Counted from the stretch's first letter, positions 17,676 to 26,631 are shown. The stretch: 64,000 nucleotides of DNA from Bacteroidales bacterium UBA2800 (GCA_002351925.1 DEHM01000012.1:21666-85665); one strand, 5' to 3'. The notes: generated by a model from the sequence alone, not told the origin. A program made the numbers and translations.

Positions 17676-18698
17676 ATGACAGCACGTCAACGAACGATAA
17701 GTGCCCTGCTGGGCGCAGCCATATGTGCGGCATTGATTTGGGGGCTGGACGACGCCCCCAAATCGTCGTACCGCCATGCGCAGGGAAAGGTGTTCGGCAC
17801 GTACTACAACATCCGCTACGAAGCCACAGCCGACCTGGACGAGCAGCTGCAGACGGCGTTCCGCGACTTCGACAACAGCCTGAGTCTCTTCAATCCCCAT
17901 TCTACCCTCTCGGCTATCAACGCCAACCGCGACACGCTGACCGACAGCGCCTTCGAGACGATGTGGGCAGAGGCGGAGCGCGTGTACCGGCTCTCCGACG
18001 GGGCATTTGACATCACCGTCGCGCCGCTGGTCAACCTCTGGGGATTTGGGACGAAGAAGCCTACCTCCGACCCCTCCCTAAAGGGAAGGGAGGTTGATTC
18101 GCTTCGGCCATTCATTGGTTTTGATAAAGTAAGGCTGGCGGACCACCGCGTCATCAAATCCGACCCGCGGGTGCAGATCGACGGCGGCGCCGTAGCCAAA
18201 GGGCAGGCCTGCGACATGATAGCCGGCGTGCTGCGCGAGAACGGCTGCACCAACTACCTGGTGGACATAGGCGGCGAGATAGTAGCCCGGGGCAAGAACG
18301 ACAAAGGGCAGCCATGGCACATAGGTATCACCAAGCCTAACCTCAATAACGAAGGCGCGCAAGACGAGCTGCAAGAGATACTGGCCGTGAGCGACATCTG
18401 TATGGCTACCAGCGGTAACTACCGCAACTATTACTACGACGGCAACGAGCGCCGCAGTCACACCATCGACCCGCGCACGGGCTACCCGGTGCAGCACGCG
18501 CTACTGAGCGCTACCGTCGTGAGCAGCACCTGTATGCGTGCCGACGCACTGGCCACCGCCTGTATGGTGGTAGGCGAGACAGCCGCGCTTGACATCATCG
18601 CCCGCGCCGCCGACGCACAGTGCTACCTGATAGTAGCCCAAGACGACAGCCTCTGCGTCCGTACCTCTCCGGGATGGGACGCGCTCTTCCAACACTAA
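17676..18698 (+). CDS. apbE: FAD:protein FMN transferase ApbE
   Basis: A 340-residue ApbE-family enzyme that moves FMN from FAD onto Thr of target proteins such as Rnf/Nqr subunits. Motifs seen: LFNPHSTLSAINAN, DGGAVAKGQACDMI, NYLVDIGGEI, and HTIDPRTGYPVQHALLSATV with the metal-binding region following. An N-terminal membrane/signal segment covers residues 1-22. A short stretch around residues 128-140 (bases 18062-18099) contains CCTCCCTAAAGGGAAGGG-like palindromic sequence, probably an in-frame repeat insertion in a surface loop. Confidence 0.92.
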   Translation: MTARQRTISALLGAAICAALIWGLDDAPKSSYRHAQGKVFGTYYNIRYEATADLDEQLQTAFRDFDNSLSLFNPHSTLSAINANRDTLTDSAFETMWAEAERVYRLSDGAFDITVAPLVNLWGFGTKKPTSDPSLKGREVDSLRPFIGFDKVRLADHRVIKSDPRVQIDGGAVAKGQACDMIAGVLRENGCTNYLVDIGGEIVARGKNDKGQPWHIGITKPNLNNEGAQDELQEILAVSDICMATSGNYRNYYYDGNERRSHTIDPRTGYPVQHALLSATVVSSTCMRADALATACMVVGETAALDIIARAADAQCYLIVAQDDSLCVRTSPGWDALFQH

Positions 18699-18708
18699 AC
18701 AAGCCACT

Positions 18709-19110
18709 ATGACTCCCTACACACATATCGTCCGTTACTACGAGTGCGACCGGATGGGTATCACCCACCACTCCAACTACGTCCGCTTCATGGAAGAGGC
18801 GCGTATCGACTGGATGGACCAACTCGGCTACGGATTCGAACGCATGGAGGCCGAGGGTATCGTCTCGCCCGTGATGGCCATCGACCTGCAGTTCAAACAA
18901 CCTACTACCTTCAAGGACGCTATCCGCATAGAGGTCAGCATCCGCGAGATGTCGGCGCTCAAGATATCGTTCGCCTACACGATGAGCGTGGGCGATGCCG
19001 TCGTATGCACCGCTTCTTCTACCCATTGTTTCTTAGAGAACAACCGCCCTGTGGCGATAGAAAAACGTTTCCCCGAGCTCTACCAGGCTATCTGCGCCCT
19101 CCGAGGATGA
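18709..19110 (+). CDS. Acyl-CoA thioesterase, hot-dog fold (YbgC/FadM-like)
   Basis: A 133-residue single-domain hot-dog thioesterase. The active-site region YYECDRMGITHHSNYVRFMEEAR contains the expected Asp (D17) and Asn-Tyr pattern of the 4-hydroxybenzoyl-CoA/YbgC group. Follows apbE by 10 bases. Its last 23 bases overlap the 3' end of the convergent permease gene. Confidence 0.85.
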   Translation: MTPYTHIVRYYECDRMGITHHSNYVRFMEEARIDWMDQLGYGFERMEAEGIVSPVMAIDLQFKQPTTFKDAIRIEVSIREMSALKISFAYTMSVGDAVVCTASSTHCFLENNRPVAIEKRFPELYQAICALRG

Positions 19111-20041
19111 TCCAGATGATCACCGGTGCGCCGAACAACGCACTGACGGTGGAGATAGGCAGCGGATAGGTAAACAGCGAGCAGAGCACGTCGCACACCA
19201 GCAACAAGCATGCACCCAGCCAGGCCGAGGCCGGCAGTGTGATACGATGGTTCGACGAGCGGAAGAGTCCGCGCGCCAGATGGGGCACAGCTACGCCGAT
19301 AAACGCTATAGGCCCGCAGAAAGCCGTCACGCCGCCCGCCAGCAGACCGGTGGCCAGCACGATGAGCAGCCGCGTGCGCCGCACGTTGATACCCAGTCCA
19401 CGGGCGTAGTCTTCGCCCAGCATCAGTCCGTTGAGGGGCTTCAGCACACACAGCACTACCGCCATACCCAGCAGCCATACCGGCAGCAGGATAGACATAT
19501 CGCTCCAGTTGACACTGCTGAGCGAACCCAGCGTCCAGACGATAAAGAGCTTGAGGGCATCGGGGTTGGCGAAGTTCTGCAGCAGACTGACCAGCGCACC
19601 GGCGATACTGCCGAACATCATACCCACTATCAGCAGGCTGACATTGCTCGTCACGCGCCGGCTCACCGCCAGCACCAGCAGCAACACCAGCGTCGCGCCG
19701 ATACAGGCAGCCACAGGCAGGAACACCGTCACCGCCACGCTGCACATCGTCAGCATAGCTACGCCCAGACTCGCGCCGGACGACACGCCCAGCGTATACG
19801 GACCTGCCAGCGGATTGCGGAAGAGCGTCTGCATCATCAGTCCGGCTACCGACAAGGCCGCACCGGCCAGCACCGCCGTGATGGCTTTGGGCAGACGGAT
19901 AGCACGCAGGATCTGCTCCTCCATAGGTGACAAGCCATCACCAAAAGGCCACAGCCACAGGCTGCCGCTACAGATGTCCAGACCGAAAAAAAGGACGGTC
20001 AACAGGCCCAAAACCACAAAAAGAGACAGATTTCTACTCAT
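19088..20041 (-). CDS. FecCD-family ABC transporter permease (iron-chelate/cobalamin type)
   Basis: A 317-residue permease with about nine to ten transmembrane helices. FecCD/BtuC hallmarks: RLPKAITAVLAGAALSVAG, QTLFRNPLAGPYTLGVSSGA, LGRDYARG-like LGEDYARGLGINV, and GPIAFIGVAVPHLAR. It imports a metal-chelate or corrinoid with an ATPase and binding protein that are not in this window. Met at 20041 is chosen since upstream codons fall in the promoter. Shares a palindromic -33 box with panB. Confidence 0.88.
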   Translation of the reverse strand: MSRNLSLFVVLGLLTVLFFGLDICSGSLWLWPFGDGLSPMEEQILRAIRLPKAITAVLAGAALSVAGLMMQTLFRNPLAGPYTLGVSSGASLGVAMLTMCSVAVTVFLPVAACIGATLVLLLVLAVSRRVTSNVSLLIVGMMFGSIAGALVSLLQNFANPDALKLFIVWTLGSLSSVNWSDMSILLPVWLLGMAVVLCVLKPLNGLMLGEDYARGLGINVRRTRLLIVLATGLLAGGVTAFCGPIAFIGVAVPHLARGLFRSSNHRITLPASAWLGACLLLVCDVLCSLFTYPLPISTVSALFGAPVIIWIILGGRR

Positions 20042-20049
20042 TTCCGCTG

Positions 20050-20081
20050 CAAAATTACTAAAAACTTTGCATATATGCAAA
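20050..20081 (-). promoter_or_regulatory. Permease promoter (shares -33 box with panB promoter)
   Basis: Minus strand: TTTGCATATATGCAAA (20081-20066) as -33 and TAATTTTG (20057-20050) as -7, exactly 20 bp apart. The -33 box is a perfect palindrome used in both directions. Confidence 0.8.
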
Positions 20082-20097
20082 AAAAGCAGTAATTTTG
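20066..20097 (+). promoter_or_regulatory. panB promoter (shares -33 box with permease promoter)
   Basis: Plus strand: the same palindrome TTTGCATATATGCAAA (20066-20081) as -33 and TAATTTTG (20090-20097) as -7, again 20 bp apart. The panB ATG is 33 bases beyond the -7 box. Confidence 0.8.
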
Positions 20098-20130
20098 TGC
20101 CCGATTTGTCTAAAAAACGTTAAGAGACTT

Positions 20131-20946
20131 ATGTCTGTACATGTTCAGAATAGCAGAATGACGACGGCTAAGCTGCGTCAGATGAAGACAGCAGGCGAGA
20201 AAATAGCCATGCTGACCAGTTATGATTTTACGCTCGCTCGCCTGTTGGACGAAGCCGGTGTAGAGATATTGCTCGTAGGCGACAGCGCCAGCAACGTGGT
20301 CTGCGGCAACCAGTATACCCTACCCATCACCGTCGACGAGATGATTTTCCTGACCAAGGGCGTAGTACGTGCGGCGCAACACGCGCTCGTGGTATGCGAT
20401 ATGCCGTTCGGCAGCTATCAGGTGAGCGAAGAGGAGGCCGTGCGCAATGCCATCAAGATACTGAAGGAGAGCGGCTGCGACGCTGTGAAACTGGAGGGCG
20501 GCGAGGAGATACTGCCCGCTATTCGCCACATGATACAGGCCGGCGTGCCCGTCATGGGACACCTGGGTCTCACCCCGCAGTCGGTCAACCAGTTCGGCGG
20601 CTACGGCCTGCGCGCCAAAGAGGAAGCCGAGGCGGAGAAACTGCTGCACGACGCCAAACTGCTGGACGAAGCCGGCTGTTTCTCTATCGTACTGGAGAAG
20701 ATACCGGCCGACCTGGCCGAGCGCGTCACCAAAGCCGTCAGCTGCCCCGTCATCGGCATAGGTGCCGGCAACCGCTGCGACGGACAAGTGCTGGTGCTGC
20801 ACGACATGTTGGGCCTCAACCAGGGCTTCAAGCCGAAATTCCTGCGCCACTTTGCACAATTAGCCGACGACGTAAAGAACGCCGCCGGCCAGTATGTGAG
20901 CGCCGTGAAAGAGGGATCGTTCCCCAGCGCCGAAGAGAGTTACTAA
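20131..20946 (+). CDS. panB: 3-methyl-2-oxobutanoate hydroxymethyltransferase
   Basis: A 271-residue PanB, the first step of pantothenate synthesis (ketopantoate from alpha-ketoisovalerate and methylene-THF). Motifs: MLTSYDFTLARLLDEAGVEILLVGDS, TLPITVDEM, KLEGGEE, PVMGHLGLTPQSVNQFGGY, PVIGIGAG and GQVLVLHDMLG. The usual family length. Met at 20131 is preferred since the upstream codons lie within the leader. It is alone here, without panC or panD, and converges on a membrane-protein gene 6 bases away. Confidence 0.95.
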   Translation: MSVHVQNSRMTTAKLRQMKTAGEKIAMLTSYDFTLARLLDEAGVEILLVGDSASNVVCGNQYTLPITVDEMIFLTKGVVRAAQHALVVCDMPFGSYQVSEEEAVRNAIKILKESGCDAVKLEGGEEILPAIRHMIQAGVPVMGHLGLTPQSVNQFGGYGLRAKEEAEAEKLLHDAKLLDEAGCFSIVLEKIPADLAERVTKAVSCPVIGIGAGNRCDGQVLVLHDMLGLNQGFKPKFLRHFAQLADDVKNAAGQYVSAVKEGSFPSAEESY

Positions 20947-20952
20947 TTCGGG

Positions 20953-21699
20953 TTATGGCATCTGGCGCTCGATAAGCGCTGCCAATTCATCTTTATACTT
21001 ACCGCCCGTCACCGGATTGATCGGCAACGTACCGAAGTCGATGGTGATGAAGGGATACATACTGTTGCTGGTCACCAGCTTCAGGTCTTTGCGTCCCTGG
21101 CGCACCTCCATGATCTCACGGAACCGCAGGACCACACCCTGCGCGAACAACAGACCCTCATCCACATTCGCCAACACATTGCGGCTCAAGAGGATGTCGT
21201 GGGGATACCATGTCTCGTAGTTGTCACCCAGCGTCTCCTTGATATAGGCGGCGGTCTTCGGATTGAGCTCCGGCGCCTGACGACGCCATTCCTCGCGCTG
21301 ACGTGCACGCTCGGCAGCGGCCTCACGCACGTGTTCCTCGTTGATGTTGACGTAGTAGTCCATACTGTCGATAAACTGCTTGGCGCGGATACGCATACCG
21401 ACCAAGATCAGTATATCCGCCAGCAGCACTACGCCCGGATAGACCAACGTACCCAGGAAGTCGGTCTTAAAGAACGGGAAGGGCACATAGCACAACGCCA
21501 AGAACATACCGATGGCGAGCAGCAGACGACACTTGTTGTGGCTGCGACGAATGTCCTGAATCGTCTTCTCGCGCGTGATCTCACGTACGATCTGTACCCG
21601 GTCGCGTGCATCAAACCACTGCCAAACCAGGAAGAAAGACACAAACATCAATCCGATAAGGATGAAAAGAAGGGGGTAAATAACGAATTCGAGTCTCAT
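20953..21699 (-). CDS. Membrane protein of unknown function
   Basis: A 248-residue protein: one N-terminal transmembrane helix (about 7-27), two more around 60-78 and 86-104, then a charged helical stretch (EEHVREAAAERARQREEWRR) and a C-terminal domain ending in NPVTGGKYKDELAALIERQ. I do not recognise the family. It is divergent from galK and shares its promoter region; a role in sugar use is only positional. Confidence 0.55.
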   Translation of the reverse strand: MRLEFVIYPLLFILIGLMFVSFFLVWQWFDARDRVQIVREITREKTIQDIRRSHNKCRLLLAIGMFLALCYVPFPFFKTDFLGTLVYPGVVLLADILILVGMRIRAKQFIDSMDYYVNINEEHVREAAAERARQREEWRRQAPELNPKTAAYIKETLGDNYETWYPHDILLSRNVLANVDEGLLFAQGVVLRFREIMEVRQGRKDLKLVTSNSMYPFITIDFGTLPINPVTGGKYKDELAALIERQMP

Positions 21700-21740
21700 A
21701 GTACGAACGGCATTTGCCGTGTTTAAAGTTAATTTCGCTG

Positions 21741-21771
21741 CAAAGTTAATACTTTTTTTGCATATATCAAA
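21741..21771 (-). promoter_or_regulatory. Promoter of the membrane-protein gene, overlapping galK promoter
   Basis: Minus strand: TTTGATATATGC (-33, from 21771) and TAACTTTG (21748-21741), 19 bp between. The -33 box overlaps that of galK. Confidence 0.75.
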
Positions 21772-21788
21772 ATTTTTTTGTAATTTTG
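21757..21788 (+). promoter_or_regulatory. galK operon promoter
   Basis: TTTGCATATATC (21757-21768) as -33 and TAATTTTG (21781-21788) as -7, 20 bp between. The galK ATG is 40 bases past the -7 box. Confidence 0.78.
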
Positions 21789-21827
21789 CAACAAATTTTT
21801 AATAATTATCTTAAATTTTTGTCTCTT

Positions 21828-23030
21828 ATGACTACTCCAGAACTGCAACAGGCTTACTCTCAAGCTTACGGTCGACCGGCCGAGAAGATCTTCTTTGCCC
21901 CCGGTCGAGTGAACCTTATCGGCGAACATACCGACTATAACGGTGGTTGCGTCTTTCCCTGCGCGCTGAGTTTCGGTGCATGGCTGCTGCTGAGCCGCAA
22001 CAGCGACAACGTGCTGCGTTTCCGCTCGCTGAACATGACGGACACCTACGAGATACCCATCGACGCTATCCGTCCGCAGGGCAACCGAGCCTGGTGCAAC
22101 TACGCGCTGGGCTGCATCGACATCATCATGCGCCGTCATCCCGAGGCGAAGCTGATGAGCGGCTACGACCTGCTCTACTACGGCAACGTGCCTGCAGGCG
22201 CAGGACTGAGTAGCAGTGCGGCCATGGAGGTGGTGACGGCACGCGCCTTCACCGAGGAAATGGACCGGAAAGGCGCCGAACTGCCATGCGGCTACACCGA
22301 CGACAAAGCCTATCGCACCGAACTGGCGAAGATCAGCCAGCTCTGCGAGCGCGAGTACGCCGGCGTGATGTGCGGCATCATGGATCAGTTCGCCTCCGCG
22401 CAGGGCAAGAAAGATCACGCTATCTACCTCAACTGCGACACGCTGGAGTTTGAGCACGTGCCCGTGAAGCTCGACGGCATCAAAGTGGTCATCACCAATA
22501 CCCACAGTCCGCACCACCTGGACAGCGGCGCCTATAACGACCGCGTACGCCAGTGCCAGACAGCCGTGGAGCAGATCAGCAAGGTGCGTCCCATCAAGCA
22601 TCTGGCCGAGCTGAGCGAAGACGACTGGGCACAAGTGGAGAGCGCCATCACCGACCCGATAGCCAAGAAACGTGCCCGCCACGTGGTAGGCGAAGTAGCC
22701 AGAACAGCGGCCGCCGTAGAGGCGCTCAAGAAAGGCGAGATAGCCTATTTCGGCGAACTCATGACCGCCAGCCATGTCTCGCTGCGCGACGACTATGAGG
22801 TGACCGGTCTGCAACTCGACACACTCGCCGAAGCCGCTTGGCAAGTGGACGGCGTGCTCGGTAGCCGCATGACGGGCGGCGGCTTCGGAGGCTGCACCGT
22901 CAGCCTGGTGAAGGACGAGGCGATCGAACGCTTCAAAGCCTTTGTGGGCAAAGAGTACGAAGAGAAAACAGGCCTGAAGGCCGACTTCTACGTAGCCGAG
23001 ATAGGCGACGGTGTGATGCGCTTGCATTAG
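21828..23030 (+). CDS. galK: Galactokinase
   Basis: A 400-residue GHMP kinase that phosphorylates galactose to galactose 1-phosphate. Diagnostic galactokinase signature APGRVNLIGEHTDYNGG at residues 25-40, ATP loop AGAGLSSSAAMEV near 122-134, CGIMDQFAS with the catalytic Asp, and C-terminal GSRMTGGGFGGCTV. Start at 21828 follows the promoter. First gene of a plus-strand set with galM and a beta-galactosidase; galT and galE are not in the window. Confidence 0.95.
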   Translation: MTTPELQQAYSQAYGRPAEKIFFAPGRVNLIGEHTDYNGGCVFPCALSFGAWLLLSRNSDNVLRFRSLNMTDTYEIPIDAIRPQGNRAWCNYALGCIDIIMRRHPEAKLMSGYDLLYYGNVPAGAGLSSSAAMEVVTARAFTEEMDRKGAELPCGYTDDKAYRTELAKISQLCEREYAGVMCGIMDQFASAQGKKDHAIYLNCDTLEFEHVPVKLDGIKVVITNTHSPHHLDSGAYNDRVRQCQTAVEQISKVRPIKHLAELSEDDWAQVESAITDPIAKKRARHVVGEVARTAAAVEALKKGEIAYFGELMTASHVSLRDDYEVTGLQLDTLAEAAWQVDGVLGSRMTGGGFGGCTVSLVKDEAIERFKAFVGKEYEEKTGLKADFYVAEIGDGVMRLH

Positions 23031-23089
23031 AACTTCGCGTGACTCGCGATTACATCGCTCAATTACACATACGTTCTATGCTGCGCTAC

Positions 23090-23122
23090 TCCCCACTGCA
23101 ACACTACGTGTTACATCGGGGA
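23090..23122. other. Stem-loop in the galK-galM spacer
   Basis: Outer arms TCCCC/GGGGA enclose an inner hairpin AACAC-TAC-GTGTT. It occupies most of a 115-base spacer in an otherwise tight operon and has no T-run, so an attenuator, processing site or intergenic repeat are all possible. Confidence 0.5.
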
Positions 23123-23145
23123 CCCCATTATAAACAAGAATATTT

Positions 23146-24141
23146 ATGAAACCGATACGTTTTTATACCATCAAGAGTAGCGGCGGGCTGCGGGTTGAAG
23201 TCAGCAACCTGGGCGCCAAGATTACCAAACTGCTGGTGGCTAACCGCCAAGGCGAAGTGAAGGACATCGTGCTGGGTTTCCGCAGCGCCGACGAATGGCG
23301 TACGCAGGAGAAATACTTCAACGCCATCTGCGGCCGCGTAGCCAACCGTATCAAAGGCGGCTGCTTCACGCTGGACGGCGAAGAATACCACCTGGCGCTC
23401 AACAACGCCGACAACAGCCTGCACGGCGGACTGGAAGGCTTCAACGCCAAGCTGTGGGAAGTCACGGCGCAATGTGCGCACGAGCTGACGCTCCACTACC
23501 GCAGCCGTGACGGCGAAGAGGGCTACCCGGCCACGCTGGACGTGTGGGTCACCTATACGGCTACCAAGGACAACCGCCTCGTCATCCACTACGAGGCTAA
23601 GACCGACCGGCCTACCCTCGTGGCGCTGACCAACCACGCCTTCTTCAACCTGGCGGGCGAAGCGAGCGGACGCATCGACGACCACGTGCTGCAAGTCTTT
23701 GCCGACCGCTATACGCCTAACGACGCGACGACCTGTCCGACGGGCGAGATAAAGGACGTAGCCGGCACGCCGATGGATTTCCGTCAGCCGGTACGTCTAG
23801 GTGACCGCATGGACGATCCGTTCTTCGCGCCGGCCAAAGGTATCGACAACAACTGGTGTCCCTGCCCTGCCGATGCGCCCAAAGCGCTGCGCCACGCGGC
23901 GACGCTCCGGGCCGACGGACGTACCATGGAGTGCTGGACCACCATGCCGGGCTTGCAGGTCTATAGTGGCAACTTCATCCAGCAGCACGTGGGCAAGAGC
24001 GGCACGACATACGACATCCGCCACGCCGTCTGTCTGGAGGCGCAGATGTGGCCGGACGCTATCCACCACGACAACTTCCCGAGTATCGTGCTGCGCCCCG
24101 GCGAACGATTAGACGAAACAACAGAATACCGATTCCTATGA
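23146..24141 (+). CDS. galM: Aldose 1-epimerase (mutarotase)
   Basis: A 331-residue GalM that interconverts alpha and beta galactose, feeding galactokinase. Visible: NNADNSLHGGLEGFNAKLWEV with a substrate-contacting region, TNHAFFNLAGE with the catalytic His, DNNWCP, and the C-terminal CLEAQMWPDAIHHDNFP with the catalytic Glu. The family often has a signal peptide; this one has none, so it is probably cytoplasmic. Its stop overlaps the start of the beta-galactosidase gene (ATGA). Confidence 0.92.
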   Translation: MKPIRFYTIKSSGGLRVEVSNLGAKITKLLVANRQGEVKDIVLGFRSADEWRTQEKYFNAICGRVANRIKGGCFTLDGEEYHLALNNADNSLHGGLEGFNAKLWEVTAQCAHELTLHYRSRDGEEGYPATLDVWVTYTATKDNRLVIHYEAKTDRPTLVALTNHAFFNLAGEASGRIDDHVLQVFADRYTPNDATTCPTGEIKDVAGTPMDFRQPVRLGDRMDDPFFAPAKGIDNNWCPCPADAPKALRHAATLRADGRTMECWTTMPGLQVYSGNFIQQHVGKSGTTYDIRHAVCLEAQMWPDAIHHDNFPSIVLRPGERLDETTEYRFL

Positions 24142-26570
24142 AGCACTATTTCTATACCCTCTTGGCGCTGAGCCTGCTGCTGTGCGCCTGCACAACGAAG
24201 CAACCCGTTCGCACTGACACCTTGCTGCGCGAGTGGCAGTTCACGCAAGACACGACCGACAACCCCACCTGGGAGAACGTCACGATTCCGCACGACTGGG
24301 CGATAAGCGGGCCTTTCGACCGAGCCAACGACCTGCAGGAAGTCATCGTCGTACAGAACGGCGAGAAAGAGCCGACCTGGAAAACCGGTCGTAGCGGAGG
24401 CCTTCCGTGGATGGGCAAAGGCCACTACCGCACGCGCGTGAAAGTAGATAAGGAGAAGTTCTACACTCTCGTCTTCGACGGCGCGATGAGCCATGCCGAC
24501 GTCTATGTGAACGGCGAGGAAATGGTCTATTGGCCGTACGGCTATAACACCTTCGACTGCTACATCCTGCCGCAACTCATCACCGGCGACAGCGTCGACA
24601 TCGATGTCTTCCTGGAGAACAAACCCCAGCAGAGCCGCTGGTATCCGGGCGCAGGCCTCTACCGCAACGTGCACCTCGTCGAGACCAACCCGATCCACAT
24701 CCCCACCTTCGGCGTGCTCGTGCGTACACCCAAGGTGAGCAAAGAGTTTGCGCAAGTGACCATCGAGGTAGAACTGCAGAACGGCGTGGACAGTTTTGGA
24801 GTACAGCATACAGACTACAGCGTGCAGACTGATATCCTCTTCAAGGGCAAAGTGGTTGCGACAGCCGAGGGACAACAAGCCGTAGCGGAGGTGATGAATC
24901 CGCAGCTCTGGTCGCCCGAGACGCCGAACCTCTATACGGCGCGCACTCGCGTATATAAAAACAAGGAGATCATCGACGAAGTCAACACCCGCTTCGGTAT
25001 CCGCTCTATCAGCTATACGCCAGAGCACGGATTCCAACTCAACGGCCAGACGCGTAAGTTCAAGGGCGTATGCAACCATCACGACTTAGGGCCGCTCGGC
25101 GCTGCCATCCACAAAGATGCGCTGCGTCACCAGATAGCAATGCTCAAAGATATGGGCTGCGACGCCATCCGCACGAGCCACAACATGCCCGCGCCCGAAC
25201 TGGTGGAGCTGTGCGACGAGTTGGGCATGATGATGATGGTCGAGCCTTTCGACGTGTGGAACTGGGGCAAGACGGAGAACGACTACAGCGTGGAGTTCGA
25301 CGACTGGTGGCGGTGGGACATCACCAACATGGTGAAACACTACCGCAACAACGCCTGCGTGATGCTCTGGTCGAGCGGCAACGAGGTATGGAACCAAGTG
25401 CTGCCGGACGGTATCGCCATCGTGACACAGTTACAGGAGCTCTTCCACCAACTCGACCCCACCCGTCCGGTTACCAACGGTATGGACCAAGCAATGCATG
25501 TGATTCATAACGGTTTTGGCGCCGCGGTCGAGCTGCCGGGCTTCAATTATCGCACGAGCCGCTATGAGGAAGGCTACGAGAATCTGCCGCAGAAAATGAT
25601 CCTGGGCTCCGAAACAGCCTCCACCGTTTCCAGCCGCGGCGTCTATAAGATACCGGCCGTTATTCAGCCGGACGCGATGTATGCAGACAATCAATCTTCC
25701 GGTTACGACGTGGAATACTGCGCGTGGTCCGGACTGCCCGAACAGGATTTTCAGCTGCAGGACGACTACCCGTGGACACTCGGACAATTCGTCTGGACAG
25801 GTTTCGACTACCTCGGCGAACCCTCGCCCTACGACACCGACGCCTGGCCCAGCCACAGCAGCTATTTCGGCATCATCGACCTGGCTTCGCTACCCAAAGA
25901 CCGCTACTGGCTCTACCGCAGCCAGTGGAATACGCAAGAACCTACCCTGCACGTGCTGCCGCACTGGAACTGGCAGCAAGGCGACCGGGTGCCTGTGTTC
26001 TGCTATACGAACTATCCGAGCGCAGAGCTCTTCGTCAACGGCAAGAGCTACGGCAAGCTGCGCCATGCGACCAAAGAGGAGACCGAGCGCCTGGCGAAGG
26101 GCGAGACCATCGAAGGCGTCAGTGCGATGCCGAAAGTGGGCGATTTCGTACCGCCGGTATGGGGCTCTGCGCCGCGACCGGAACTGTTGCCGCGCTACCG
26201 CCTGATGTGGTTCGACGTGCCCTACGAGGCCGGCGAACTGACCGTAGTAGCCTACGACGCCGAGGGCAAAGAGGCTGCGCGTGAGACCATCCGCACCGCC
26301 GGCGAGCCCGACCACCTGGACATCGTCTGGGCCAACGAGGCCGAGCAGCCCGAGGAACTGTGCTACATGACGGTACGCGTGGTGGACAAAGACGGAAACC
26401 TCTGTCCGAAGGCTAATAACCTGATTCGGTATGAAGGAAATGGCTTTGTAGCTGCTGCTAATGGAGATGCCGCTTGTTTGGATTCGTTTGTAGAGCCGCA
26501 GATGCACGCCTTCGCCGGACAATGTACCTTCATCCTAAAGAAGGGTTGGAAGGGGTCCTTTAGCTTGTAA
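24138..26570 (+). CDS. Glycoside hydrolase family 2 beta-galactosidase lipoprotein
   Basis: An 810-residue GH2 enzyme likely to release galactose from beta-galactosides. Lipoprotein signal ends LLCAC, so it is probably anchored to a membrane face. Order: sugar-binding jelly roll (about 25-190), Ig-like domain, catalytic barrel with proposed acid/base Glu416 in SSGNEVWN and nucleophile Glu492 in GSETAS, then a DUF4982-like C-terminal domain. ATG at 24138 gives the signal peptide and overlaps the galM stop. With galK and galM it forms a lactose/galactoside use operon. Other GH2 activities cannot be excluded. Confidence 0.88.
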   Translation: MKHYFYTLLALSLLLCACTTKQPVRTDTLLREWQFTQDTTDNPTWENVTIPHDWAISGPFDRANDLQEVIVVQNGEKEPTWKTGRSGGLPWMGKGHYRTRVKVDKEKFYTLVFDGAMSHADVYVNGEEMVYWPYGYNTFDCYILPQLITGDSVDIDVFLENKPQQSRWYPGAGLYRNVHLVETNPIHIPTFGVLVRTPKVSKEFAQVTIEVELQNGVDSFGVQHTDYSVQTDILFKGKVVATAEGQQAVAEVMNPQLWSPETPNLYTARTRVYKNKEIIDEVNTRFGIRSISYTPEHGFQLNGQTRKFKGVCNHHDLGPLGAAIHKDALRHQIAMLKDMGCDAIRTSHNMPAPELVELCDELGMMMMVEPFDVWNWGKTENDYSVEFDDWWRWDITNMVKHYRNNACVMLWSSGNEVWNQVLPDGIAIVTQLQELFHQLDPTRPVTNGMDQAMHVIHNGFGAAVELPGFNYRTSRYEEGYENLPQKMILGSETASTVSSRGVYKIPAVIQPDAMYADNQSSGYDVEYCAWSGLPEQDFQLQDDYPWTLGQFVWTGFDYLGEPSPYDTDAWPSHSSYFGIIDLASLPKDRYWLYRSQWNTQEPTLHVLPHWNWQQGDRVPVFCYTNYPSAELFVNGKSYGKLRHATKEETERLAKGETIEGVSAMPKVGDFVPPVWGSAPRPELLPRYRLMWFDVPYEAGELTVVAYDAEGKEAARETIRTAGEPDHLDIVWANEAEQPEELCYMTVRVVDKDGNLCPKANNLIRYEGNGFVAAANGDAACLDSFVEPQMHAFAGQCTFILKKGWKGSFSL

Positions 26571-26576
26571 GAGCTA

Positions 26577-26631
26577 GTTATTACCCAGGTATTACCTGGT
26601 TATTACCTGGTTATTACCTAGGTATTACAAT
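26577..26631. repeat. Five 11-bp tandem repeats (RGTTATTACCT type)
   Basis: Five consecutive 11-mers such as GTTATTACCTG and GGTATTACCTG follow the beta-galactosidase stop and precede the terminator. Other 11-bp arrays of unrelated sequence occur at 34197 and 60920. Confidence 0.9.
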
